Shown here in pieces: positions 10,729-22,148 of a DNA stretch of 64,000 nt. The DNA comes from Prunella strophiata (lineage: Eukaryota; Chordata; Aves; Passeriformes; Prunellidae). Position numbers and translations under genes: made by a program. Positions within the stretch are counted from its first letter, which is position 1; each line of letters starts with the position of its first letter. The notes under the pieces were generated by a model, which worked only from the letters and a program-made list of their open reading frames with translations, was not told the origin of the DNA and did no database searches. Location of the stretch: the NCBI GenBank assembly GCA_036583965.1, contig JAZBQD010000001.1, positions 16,359,892-16,423,891 of the forward strand, read 5' to 3'.

Positions 10729-13700
10729 CCAGGACCTGCCCAAAATTCACACTCCTGGCTTACAGTGACCACCCTGCTCCCATCCTTGCAAAGGATCCCC
10801 TGCCCCAGCCTGACACAGCACCTGCACTACAGAAACCCTGCCCAGGCCAGGGCAAAGGCAGTCCTGGGTCATGGAAACTCCCTAACAAGCCTCTCACCTG
10901 ATCTAAAAGAGCCTTTTTAATAAGGGACAGGGGAAAAGGGTTGTGTGGTATAATTATCCCCATGCAAAAGTAATAACAGAGAGAACAGAAAGATATGAGC
11001 TGGTTGTCTGTGGCCACACAATAAATCAATAGAAAGAGCTCAACCAGGAATCCAGAGGCTGACTCAATCACTCACTGAGCCACAATTCATTGCTGCAACT
11101 ACCAGATAGGCTTCCACCCAGAACAGCATTTGTTTGTGTACAATAAGCCAAAAATGCATTCTTGATCCATGAAAAAAAATAGGGAAATGATACAAAGCAG
11201 GTTGCCTAGTAAAATGAGATTTAACCCACTGCCCTTCATCTGTGCTGTAAGGACTCTCTTGAGAACCACAAATCGGAGCAGTGAGATTCTGTGAAGGAGA
11301 ACAGCATCACAACTATAACTGTGATGCATCATAAAAATAATAGAAAAGCCCCTTGTGACTGAAAACTTCTGCCTGAATCCAATCCACCCTTTCAAATCAG
11401 GAGCTGGTGAAGCTGTGTGGCCAAGCTACTGCACACTGCCCTGTCATCCTGGGGACTTGAGGACAGGAAAACATGCACTTCTCAAATATTTGAACAGGGG
11501 AAGGAGAAAAAGTGAAGGTTAAATTCACATTTATACCCTCTTAAATTCTTTCCTGAAACTTAGCTCTGCTGGGGTGGTGGTGTACTGCTCCTGTTGAGCT
11601 CAGATTTGGAGAATAGCTGGCTCCAGCATCTGCTTTTCTGTTCAATTCCCTGTGCTGCAGCATGAATTCATCTGCCAGCTTTCCCTGCACTGTTTGCCTC
11701 CCTCATCCACCTGTTTGACTTTACCTGACACCTCGATTATGAGCTTTCAGAGAGCTGCAGAGCATTTCTATTTTAAGCTCCTCTACCACACCTTAGGATT
11801 TCACTACAATTTCTCAGTGCTTCTGTAAAATTATATCATGGCTATCAAGCTCTGTGCTTTCTCAGCCTCTAGCTGCACACACATATTCTGACCCCATAGA
11901 TGTGAAAAGCCCTGTTGGCCAGATTCTGCTTTATTTTATAGAACTATACAACACTGAAACATTTAAACTCCACTTTGTGGTTTTTATTTTGTTATTGATG
12001 TTCCTGTATAACAAAATAAATAAACACACTGCTGCCATTCTAATAAAATACCTGACTATTTTTGAAATGGGAGAAAAGAAAGACAAGCCAGTATATTGCT
12101 GCCTTTAGCTGAATTCAGCAAAAATGTTCTTCTCCATCTAGAGACTTGGATAATAAAATAGGTTATTTATTGGCAGTGGGTGATGTGTGGATGATTACAG
12201 TCTGGTAGGTATTTAGGGGTAAAGTCCAAAATTGCAGAACAAAAGCTGTTTTCTATTCACATTTGGCTCAAAATGCCTCAGATGAAATGGACCACCCAGA
12301 ATCTGACACTTCAGGCTGCAGAGCACTGAATCTGCTGAGAGCCAGGAATGAAAAGTGATACAGTAAGATCATGCTAAACACAAAAGGAAAAAATGACCCA
12401 AGGAGTCTATTAAAAGTGTAAGTGCATTGAACTAACAAGCATGTGTGCACATTAGAACTGGACCTTTTGGCTGACCTGATCCATGATGAAAGGACAGAAA
12501 AAAAGAGGAAAAAAGGCTTTTGCCATTTCAGGGATAAAATCTACTCCAGGCAGGAGGAGCACCGTGAAGAAGCTTGTTTTATGGGAGATCAAGGCTGGTG
12601 ATAAAGCAAACACCCCTCCCACTGCCTTAATTATCAACCTAAGTGGTAAATTTGGATTCTACTGTAACAGAACTGTAATTCCCTCCAGGTCCAGATCACT
12701 ACTGAGCATTGCTCTTACCCTTCTCCAAAAGACTGCTGAACAAAAACTGCACATGGAGAAGATGGAGGTAAAGGAATTCAGCTTTCATCATAACACAAAA
12801 TTTGTGTTTTGGGAGATTATGAATGCAGTTGGAAGATGCTGTGGAAAAAAAAAAATCTGAAAAAACTAACAAGCAACACAGCTACAATTCATCAGTTATA
12901 ACCAGCCCCAAAAAAGCTGGAGTGTATTTCTCAGAGAGCAATTAATGCCATATCTTCTGCTCACAATTTTTAAATTTTTCCATGTTACTGTGTGTGCAGA
13001 TGTGATTAATCTTATTAACTTGATCCTGCCTGCTGCTGAATGCCTGATGAGTGTTTACTTTCAGCATGAAGCTGGGTCTGTGGTGAGTTGTACCATCAAA
13101 TCAGGGCTCACAGTCAGAATTTCTACACATGCAGCTCTAGTTTGCCTTTCCAATCTCCTCCAACCATAATTGCCCAGATATAGAAATAATCTGATTAAAT
13201 AACTCTCCTGCAAATTGCACTTGTCTAACACACAAGCAAAATGAGTTTCTTACACCACAGGCTGTTTGAAATAGCTGAAGTTTTCTCCTGTTTCTCCAAG
13301 AGACTTCCAGGAAGTTGCCAGGAAGCCACTGATGTGGAAACAGCTGCTGGACATGAGGAGAAGCTTCCTGGATGTTCCAGATTTGCTGTGCACAAACTGT
13401 GGGGCACAGAGATGCTAAAGAACTTGGCTCACACAGATTTCCAGATGTCCAGCAGCCCTGTCAGAGCAGTAGGGCTTCTACATGTCTGAGTATTCTTGAT
13501 GGATGCAGAAAACCCTACACTGAAAGAAAAATGTCTAAGCACAAAGGGGGACTTGCTTAGGTAATTCTGGAGCTGTTAGCTGCTCTGTCTATTTAACACA
13601 CAAATCCTCTATGGTATAGAGCATATTTCATCATCCTAGAGTGGAGTCACTACCTGGTTTTTCATGGCCATTAAAATCATTCATTCATTCATCCTAACAA

Positions 13701-15182
13701 GAAGAAGAAGAAAAAAAAAAGAGTTGGAAAAAGCATGTGTTGGAACCTCCTTGGCTAGAATATACCAAAATAATTCCCTATTTACTCACTATAGATGTGT
13801 CTCACATTTGCCTTTTTTTCCTGCTACAGACACTTTCCCAATACTTTCAAAGCACTTTTGCTGTTCCTTATTAAAAGAATTGCAACACTATGTCATGCCT
13901 GCATTTTCCCCTAATGTTCATCTTTGTAAACAGAATCACAGAATGAAACCATCAGTTGCAAGCATCCATCACCCCCAGTCTCATGAAACCTGTCCTAAAA
14001 TTGAACCATCTGGTCAATTCCCATCAACTATTGGTTTTATCATTTTGAATATCATTTTGAAACAAGTTGGATTCCTCTAAAAGACCTATCTAGGCCTTGT
14101 TCTTGCTCCTTGCAGCAATTCCTGCTGCACAGCAGGGTTAAAGGTGTGTCAGTGTCCCTGCTCTGCTGGACACTCCACAAACCTTGCCAGCAGCTGAAGC
14201 ATCCCACAAACCTTCAGCAAGCCCAGGCTTTGCACATTTTTAGCAACTACTTCCAGATATGCAGCAGAACAAATAAATTACAACAGACAGATCCCCTAAA
14301 CAACAGCCCGGTTCCCTTGAATTATTCTTATTCTGTCAGGAGCTTAAGACACTCCCTTACTCACAGTCTGCTGATATGCAGAGAAAACCTGCTGAATTCG
14401 GGATGGATGTGAAAACCATTTCCTCAGGCAAGTGATTACGGTCTCTGTTGCTCCTCTTGAGTGGTAATGGAGTCCCTAATTGCTCTCCTGACTGATTATG
14501 CTGTTCCTGGTGTTTCATTTTCAAAGTACTTAAAGTTCAGGTAAATCACACTTACCACATGACCTCTCCTGTTTTATGGTTCTCTTTGCCAGGGAAAGGC
14601 AAAGTCATATATGTTTCCTTTGTGTTATTTATTTTAACATTAGTTATTAGCAGATTTCCAAGTGGAAGTGCACCAGAAATTGCTGTTGTGGAGCTATTAT
14701 ATTATTGTGAAGTTAATCTTTTGTGCAAGGGCTTTGCTGGTCAGTGACATTCATAAGCATGTGTTTATAATTAAGCCCTGTGCTTAAAAGCTTTGTGAAA
14801 ATGAATTCCTAATGCTTGTCAGGCCCTGGACATCCATTCAACTTGTTAAAATTACAGTATTCTGGTGAAATCTTGATTTCCATCTGGGTTTCTTTTTCCT
14901 GCTCTGGAAAATGTAGATCTGTTTACAGCATCTCCTGGTAAACAACCTGGCAAAGGACTCACAGAGCCCTGGTGCTCTCTCTGAAAGGTGTAGCTATTCT
15001 TTCTCAGATATAAACCCTAGCAAATGTTTGTTCCTTCAGAAAATATTTTTACAGATGTACAGACAAGCACCTGTTCTTCCTGTTCAGAAAGATTCTCAGG
15101 CATTTCATAATTAATACCAAATTTTTAATAATTTTGCACAGCTCTGCAAAAGAAAGTCTATTGTAGTGCATTAAAAGTCTTA
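10729..15182. other. Unique non-coding sequence
   Basis: No recognised gene or element in about 4.4 kb. Minor items are an A-run at 12843-12853, ATTC repeats at about 13676-13692 and an AAG/A-rich run at 13699-13720. Longer chance frames (for example 125 codons at 12483-12860 and 138 codons at 13664-14080) have no recognisable domains. Confidence 0.6.
13676..13722. repeat. (ATTC)n followed by (AAG)n/A-rich run
   Basis: Four ATTC units, then a few bases later GAAGAAGAAG running into ten A residues. Confidence 0.75.
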
Positions 15183-15330
15183 CAAGAACATCAGGTCAAA
15201 CCAGTGATCATCCAGCTCCAACTCCCTGCCACAATCAGGGGACCTTCCACTGTCCCAGGTTATCCAAGCCTCATCCAGCCCAGCCTTGGACACTTCCAGG
15301 GACCCAGGGGCAGCCACAGCTTCTCTGGGC
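15183..15330 (-). mobile_element. CR1 LINE fragment
   Basis: The order of phrases matches the reverse complement of the avian CR1 3' region: a CATCCAGCTCCAACTCCCTGCC-like start, ACTTCCAGGGA, then CAGCTTCTCTGGGC. It is a short 5'-truncated fragment without coding capacity and has lost its tail. Confidence 0.75.
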
Positions 15331-18300
15331 AAGCTGCAGGTGATGCACCATGAGCCCCTTTTACACCTGGGAACCCTGAGAAAGTGATTTGCAAATAAGG
15401 TACATAGTTTCCCTGTTCAATTTTTACAATTGGTCTTAACATTTCTTTTCTATTTATTCATTCTTTGAAAAATACAAATTTTTTTTAGGTCTGAGGACCA
15501 TCTGAAATCTCTTGTTCTTATCTGAAGCAATGACATTCATGTTGCATTTTTTAATTAATCCTGCTCATCTACTTTTTTTGGAGTCCCTGATTGGAAACAG
15601 CAAAGTGACAACAATACGCACTTTAAATAATATATGAATCAAAATTTAAATTTACATTAGGTTTTTAGTTCATTTATTAGCTGTAGTTGATTATACCCAT
15701 CTTCTGTGCTGGTAACATTCAAAAAAAAATATATATAACTGTATCTTGCACTCTAATGTAAACTCAAAAAGACCTCTGTGTCTCACCAACATGGAATTAT
15801 GAGGAAATAAAGGGTTTGCTTCAGAATCATTGTGATTTCTTACAGAAATTTAATGCCACTTAGGAATAAATTTCCCCTGAATAATGTACAGGAAATGGAA
15901 TAGATAATGCTCTGTTATATTCTTTAAAGCACCTGCAAGCTGTGACAGGCCAGAGATATCACACCTTGGACACTTCCTGATTCATTCCCTTGTTTTTATC
16001 TAAGAAAACCAGATCAGCACACCCAGTGCAGGTTCTGTCCCTGAAGCATCAGCAAGTTTTGATTCAGCAGAAGAGATTTTACTGCCATTTACACAGAAGC
16101 CAGGGATCAGCTGCTGGCTAACACGAAGAAATATGGAGGAATTATCTGAACTCTTTAAAATGTGTCTGTAGTGGGGTTGCATTGATGCACAACACAATAA
16201 TTGACATTTTCACTGTACATTTGGTACACATGGCATTCCTTTACTCTGAGACAATCCATTTCCTTATCATTACAACAAACAATAAAAAGAGCAGCCAAAG
16301 TCAAAATGACAGGGAACTTGGTGCTCTGAAATGAACAGACACCACCTGTGCATCAAATAAAAACCAAACTTGGGTCTGCATCACAACTCCTTTTTCTTCA
16401 TAAACCCACATTCCAGCTGTATTTACATTTTTGCTGCTACACAACATTTCTATTCTTGACTACCTGGCATTGCTGCACTGCTGAAATTAAGGGGGGAAAG
16501 CACAGTAGGAGCCTGGTTTTGAATGTTTGGGGTGTTTTTAATCAAATTTCTCCAGTCTGCCCTGTGTGCAGCACTCTACCCTCACACTGACACTGACACA
16601 AAGGTCTGACCCTGCTCCTCTCCATTCATGTGCAGCTCTGTGTTTCCCAGTGGCTCTGCAACAAGAATTTACCTTTCTCTAACAAGTCCAATGTTTTTAA
16701 AAGAACAGGTTCCTGATATACAGGCAGCACTGAAGCACAAAGGCTTTGCTTGGACCAACTCCAAAAGTGAACTCCAGCCCAGAAGGGTTCAAACTCAGCA
16801 CGGGACATTTTTTTTAACCAAACTTTTTTTAATTTTTTTAACTGGTGCTGTTGTGGACATGTTATAGGAGAAAACACTTTCAGGAAAAAGGAGAGTTTCC
16901 AGCACAGAATGGCACTGCCAACATGTCATGTCACGTTGGCTACAGCACAAACACCTCTTGGGACAGGCACCAGCTATGTTTGTTTTCCCTCTGGCTCCAT
17001 TCTGATGACACTCTCTGTAACCTGTGGATATCACCCCCATCTCTCCTGTTTTAACCTGACTACAATGTCTATCTCTTAGTCAGAATTAAAGGTAAACAAG
17101 CAAAGGTTTCCTGCTTATCATTTGGAAAGAAAGGGACAATATTTCTGCAGAGAGTAATAAAAACATCAATAAAAGCCAGGGTGATGCTTCTGCAGCAACA
17201 AGTTTTCCATCCTGGTGAGGAGTCACACACTTGCACTTCTTTAAATGTGAAGATGCTTTACTTTACATTGAGCACTCATGTGTAAATATTCCCCCAGCCA
17301 TGTTTTCCTTGCCAAAACAACAAAGCTGAGCAAAAGTAGGACTCAGAGGACATGAAAAGCTGGGAATGAAAAAGCCTTTGGTCCAGGGGTAAACCACAGC
17401 ATGGTTTAACAGCACACAAGTGTGTCTGGGAATCACCACAAGTGTCCAAGCACTTTTCCTCCCCCAGAGATGCTCCTCTAACCTGCACACTTAATCCTGA
17501 TGTTTTCCACCCAAAGGACTATGGCAGTTTAGCACCAATTTAAGTGAATTAAGTTGAAATGACAGCGTGGGTTACCTGGGCAAATAAGTCATATTACTGT
17601 GGTTTGGGGTTTTTTAGGGCAATCTGCAACATTTCTGAATTGACAGCATAGTAAGACCAGGTCAAAAAAAATTGAAGAAGGAAGAAGTTTCAATTAAATA
17701 ATTTTTAATGAGGTGCTGTGGTGGTTCAGCTGTATGGAAAGACCACACAGGTCAGCAAGGACCTATGGCACAGCTGGATAGCAAAGTCACAGGGAAATGC
17801 AGGGGCTCAGTTATAAAACCCAGCTGACACTTGTTATCCAGAGATACTATTTTGATCACAAAACTATATATACTTTTATATATATATTATGTAAGACCTT
17901 TTTTTTCATAATAAAGCATTTTCAATTGAGGATATTTTCTGCCAAAATGAAATTTAGAAAAGAAGTTGAAATATGAGCATGTAAAGGTTCTATTTTGTGT
18001 TTGTCTCAAAGGGTGCTCAGTACTATTGAAAATCTTTCCACTTCCTCAAGTGTTGGTCTAATACCTAGTATCAGATCATCATTAAGAAATAACAATAACA
18101 CAGTCCTAGCTCCAACCAAGGCAAACCCAGACTTTAATTACCAATTAACTGCCTGCTGAATTATATCACAATCAGAGTCATGGTTTTCCCCTTTAATTTC
18201 TGCCTTGTTTAATGGCCTCTCTTTAGGATGCAAGAAACAAAAGTGTCATGCAGACAAAGGCAGAACTTCTATTTAAATGTTTGTCCAAACCATGCACACT

Positions 18301-19262
18301 CAAACAAACGTGTAGCACATCTATAATATGCCCATTGTCCCTAAACACAGGATTTGCCATTGCACTTTGACAGATCAGATTGTTCTCTTTTTTAATGCTC
18401 CACTTCATCTGTTCACACTTCCTATCCCTAAATAATTCCAGTGTCAGGTTTTGTGATGCTGTAATTTACAGGCCATGTTGTGATTGTTCCAATGAGGCTG
18501 AAAAAGAGAAAGAAATGGATGTAGAGGAAATCCCTCTCTGCTGCCAGGGTATGACAGTCCCCATCCCTGAGAGCATCCCAGAGCTGCTGGGGCTGGGATC
18601 CTGGGGGGCTCCTGCTGAAAGGACTGGGATTCTGGCCAAGGCAGACTTTGCATCCAACAGAGCTCCCTCCCATCTGAAGGGATTTTCTGTTCTAGTCACT
18701 CACTGAACTCTGATTTGTTTTTCTATTCCAACAAGGGAATGATGAGTAGAGCATCTCCTGTCCTTCAGATAAATTGGTTGATGAATAGTAGCAGACAAAA
18801 AAAAAAAATCCCATTTATCTTTACCCTAAAAGAAACATGAGATTTTAATGAACTGTACTTGCTTTTCTCACATTTTCCTGATTCCTGGTTGGCAGATTCC
18901 ATTATGAATTAAGCACATTTGTAGGCTTTGCTTGTTTGCTTTTCTAGCTCACATCTCAACTTAAAGCCAAACAGCTTTTGGTTTATTTTTCCCAAATTGC
19001 ATTATTTCACTGAAGGTTTGACTAATTATTGTTTCTCTTTTGCCCACATTTCTTTCAAGGGGAGAGAAATCCCTTTTTTCCCCAACTTTCTTTGAAACTT
19101 TTAAATGCAAATATGAGAAATCCATGGTGACAGAAGGATTGTACCACTACCACCTAACTAAGGTGGCTGAAAAAATATTCTAGAGGACAACCTCCATTAT
19201 TCCCACCCATTCACTTGGTGTTTATTTTCTGTAATAGTAAATGTTTAAACTAGATTGGAGGG
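15331..19262. other. Unique non-coding sequence
   Basis: No recognised gene or transposon. Small AT runs occur at 15721-15737 and 17868-17890, and an A-run at 18800-18809. Overlapping opposite-strand frames around 16626-17054, 17263-17490 and 18380-18706 are chance shadows. Confidence 0.6.
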
Positions 19263-19320
19263 AAAAAAAAAAAAAAAAAAAAGAAAGATAACTTATATTA
19301 AAAAAAAAAAAAAAAAAAAA
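19263..19320. repeat. Twin poly-A tract
   Basis: Twenty A residues (19263-19282), a 17-base separator, then twenty-one A residues (19300-19320). Confidence 0.95.
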
Positions 19321-20943
19321 CAGAGATGCAGAACATCTAAAGCACCACAGGGAATCTCTATATTTGAACACATTTGTTCATCTTTAGAGGACAAGAAGAG
19401 CTTCAACACCAGCAGTTTCTCAGGTGTTTTGGCTCTTTCTGTGCAGAACAAGTAGCCCTGCAAGAATTTCCTGCAGGGCTGTAAAACTACTTTCCTGCAG
19501 CCACATTTGTCCTTTTGTTCCAGGGACTGTCTTGGCACAGAGCTCTGGTTGCTCTGCCCATCTGATTAGATCGAATTTCATGCTTTTACTACTCCTACAA
19601 GCCAAAGCAGCAGACCTACAATTAAGTGTGGGATGGTTTAGGGTCTAAATGGAACAGTCTGGCCCTAGAAAATGCCCCAGGTTCTGGGTTTGGTGGGTTT
19701 TTTTTCTTTAAATTGATATTTTTTTAGGCTGTCTTCCAAAATGCAAGCCCCTGAAACGAGTCAGAACAGTGAACCCACTCACCCTGTTCACAATTATTGT
19801 TGCTCCCAAGCAATTTTCAGTATCTCTGACCAATTACTTGCCCTACAATCTTGCCCTTGCAAGGGAGGAATGAAATGGAAGCAGCAACGTGATGCCATTC
19901 AACCTTGTATAATATCAGCATTTTGGGAAAATACATTTGTTAGCAAGGCCATGGGGGTGGGCAAAACACTGCAGCTTTGTGTTTCTGCACCTTGGGAATG
20001 GAACACAAGAAAATATGACATGGGATGAAAAAAAATAATAATAATAAAAATAAATAAATAAAGAACCAAGCAATCCTAGAAGCCCCTCCTTCCCTGGCAG
20101 GAAAGGGAGAAATACCAGAGGTGTTAGAAACCCTCTGGCAATGCAATTCCTGAAATTATGACAGAGCCTTCGAATTTGTTCTGGCTAGTTAGTCTGAAAA
20201 CTTCCTAGAGGGAAACAGATAACTGGATAACAACATGATTATTGCCCACAGGCCCCATATGGAAAAGGAGTGTAATTTCAGTGCAGTGATATGATTACAT
20301 TTAATTTGCTTGCTGTAGGCTGCAGCACGCCGTGTGCTGAGGAGGACAATCAGATAACCCTTGGTGCTCATGGAATTCAGAGCTTCTGGCACCAGCCCTG
20401 GAATAAGATTAATGGCAACGTGCTTCACTCTGCCCTGAAATAGGTTTGCATCTAGTTTCACTAAGTAGTGCTGCTCCTAGCATCATTATTAAAAAAAAAA
20501 TTATGTTAATTTAAGATCCAGAAACCTGGAGCTGTGAGGAGCTGAGGTCTCATTTGCAGGCATCTTCCTCTCTGATACAGGGATTTTATCAACAGAGCAC
20601 TCTGTGTGCTGCCTTCAGCTTTTAATGGAGTAAGAGAAAAGTCTTCTGCAACCTGCACTGGTACTCTCAAATTTAACAACAATTTAGCCCAGAGGAAACA
20701 AAGAGCTGAATTTTCTCATTTGGAATAAGTTCACAACTAACCTGATTCACACTGTGCTCACTTTGCTTTTCCTTGTTCCCTCTGCTCCAATTTTTATACA
20801 CCACACTTGATAATTAGCTTTAAAGATCTACCCAAATCCAGGTAGCTTTTAAAATTTGTAGCACTGTGAAGCTGGACTTTTTTTTCCCCAACATTTTAAT
20901 TCCTTGTGTTGTCTCTATCTCCTGTATAACAATGAATTAAATA
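19321..20943. other. Unique non-coding sequence
   Basis: No element recognised. An AAT/AAAT-type microsatellite lies at 20029-20061. Overlapping frames near 19293-19648 and 19741-20028 show no homology. Confidence 0.6.
20029..20061. repeat. (AAT)n/(AAAT)n microsatellite
   Basis: An A-run passes into AATAATAATAAT and then AAATAAATAAAT. Confidence 0.85.
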
Positions 20944-21163
20944 GGATCACAGAGTGGTGTGGGTTGGAATGCACCTTCAAGCTCATCTTGTTCTGCTCCC
21001 TTCCACTGTCCCAGGCTGCTCCAAGCCCCACCAGCCTGGCCTTGAACAATTCCAGGAATGGGGAATCTGCAGCTTCTCTGGACAGCCTGTGCCAGGGCCT
21101 CACCACCCTCACTGAGAAGATTTTTTCCCTAATATCAAATCTAAACCATCCCACAGGAAAATA
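20944..21163 (-). mobile_element. CR1 LINE 3' fragment
   Basis: It starts with the inverted tail (ATCACAGAGTGGTGTGGGTT) and passes through CTTGAACAATTCCAGGAATG, CAGCTTCTCTGGACAGCCTG and CTCACCACCCTCACTGAG. It ends near AATATCAAATCTAAACC. This order is diagnostic of the reverse-complemented 3' end of avian CR1. It is 5'-truncated and dead, and a second fragment lies about 14 bp beyond it. Confidence 0.93.
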
Positions 21164-21176
21164 TTCTGGTTTGGTG

Positions 21177-21330
21177 TCACAGAATTACAGAATGTGCTGG
21201 GTTGGACAGGACCCATCAGGATCATCAAATCCAGCTCCTGTCCCTGGGCAGGACACCCCAAAAATCTCACCCCATGGAGTGTTGTCCAAATTTATGTTGG
21301 AGCAAGTGTCATTCTTGTACAAAGTGTGAA
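21177..21330 (-). mobile_element. CR1 LINE 3' fragment, second subfamily
   Basis: It begins with an inverted tail (TCACAGAATTACAGAATG), then GGGTTGGACAGGACCCATC, a GGACACCCCAAAAATCTCACC-like phrase and GTGTTGTCCAAA. This wording differs from the neighbouring copy and fits another CR1 subfamily. The 5' limit is uncertain. Confidence 0.88.
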
Positions 21331-22081
21331 GGTGTCTACACACACTGCTCAATTAAATAACAACTGATTGATTATTGAAACCATGAAGAGTTAATAAAGG
21401 TCTTGTCTCCCTCTGTCTCTCTCTCTTTGCCCTGGAGACCTGTCAGTGTGTAATTATTTTCCACACTGATGAGTTGAAATTGTTGGATCTTTTCCAGCTA
21501 TGTTCAGCCCTCAGACTGCATTCTCCTGCTTGTTTTGTGACACAGAGAGCCCCTGGGTAAGCAGCCAGCCCAGTCTTTTCCAGTCTTGCTCTTTGGGAAC
21601 CCCACCCTGGGCCAGATCTGTACCCCTGAGCCATTCCACTCAGCAGAAAAACATTTTTTATTGTGTAATGCACCTCTGTGCACATTGCAAAGGACTTGGA
21701 GCTTTCTTAAGGTGTGATCTTGTCCCACTTTTCTCAGACACAGCACACACAAACCTCCTCTCAACTTCCATTGCATAATGTTGAGACATGAAGGCCTGGG
21801 TTATTTGGGTGTTTTTTTCTTTTTTTTTTTTTTTCTTTGCCTTTTCTTGCAAACTTCTATAATGAAATAAACTCAAGTACTCTCAAGGAATTGAGTTTAT
21901 TTTTATTAAATGTGTCATTTCTCTGGGCATGTAAGATACTCTTAGAGTAAAGGAAAACTAATGCTGTCTGGCATAAATTGTTTTTTTTTTTTTTTAATCT
22001 GAAATGGGATGTTAGTCTTTATTTACTTTTCATTCATTCATGGCATATATGATGCCTCATTTCCATTTCCAGACCATACAG
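21331..22081. other. Unique non-coding sequence with T-runs
   Basis: Contains CT-rich sequence at about 21408-21428 and T-runs at 21812-21838 and 21981-21995. Opposite-strand frames at 21443-21778 overlap and have no recognisable family. Confidence 0.6.
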
Positions 22082-22148
22082 GGAATCACAGAACCAATTA
22101 GGTTGGAAAATGTCTCTGAGTTTATGGAGTCCAACAACAACTTTGGGT
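22082..22148 (-). mobile_element. CR1 LINE 3' remnant
   Basis: GGAATCACAGAACCAATTAG followed by GTTGGAAAA and GGAGTCCAACAACAAC is the inverted last 65 bp or so of a CR1 copy, diverged and very short. Confidence 0.7.

Noticed and set aside
13931..14030. Possible CR1 remnant beginning CAGAATCACAGAATG
   Set aside because: Only the first 15 bases look like a CR1 tail; the following sequence does not match.
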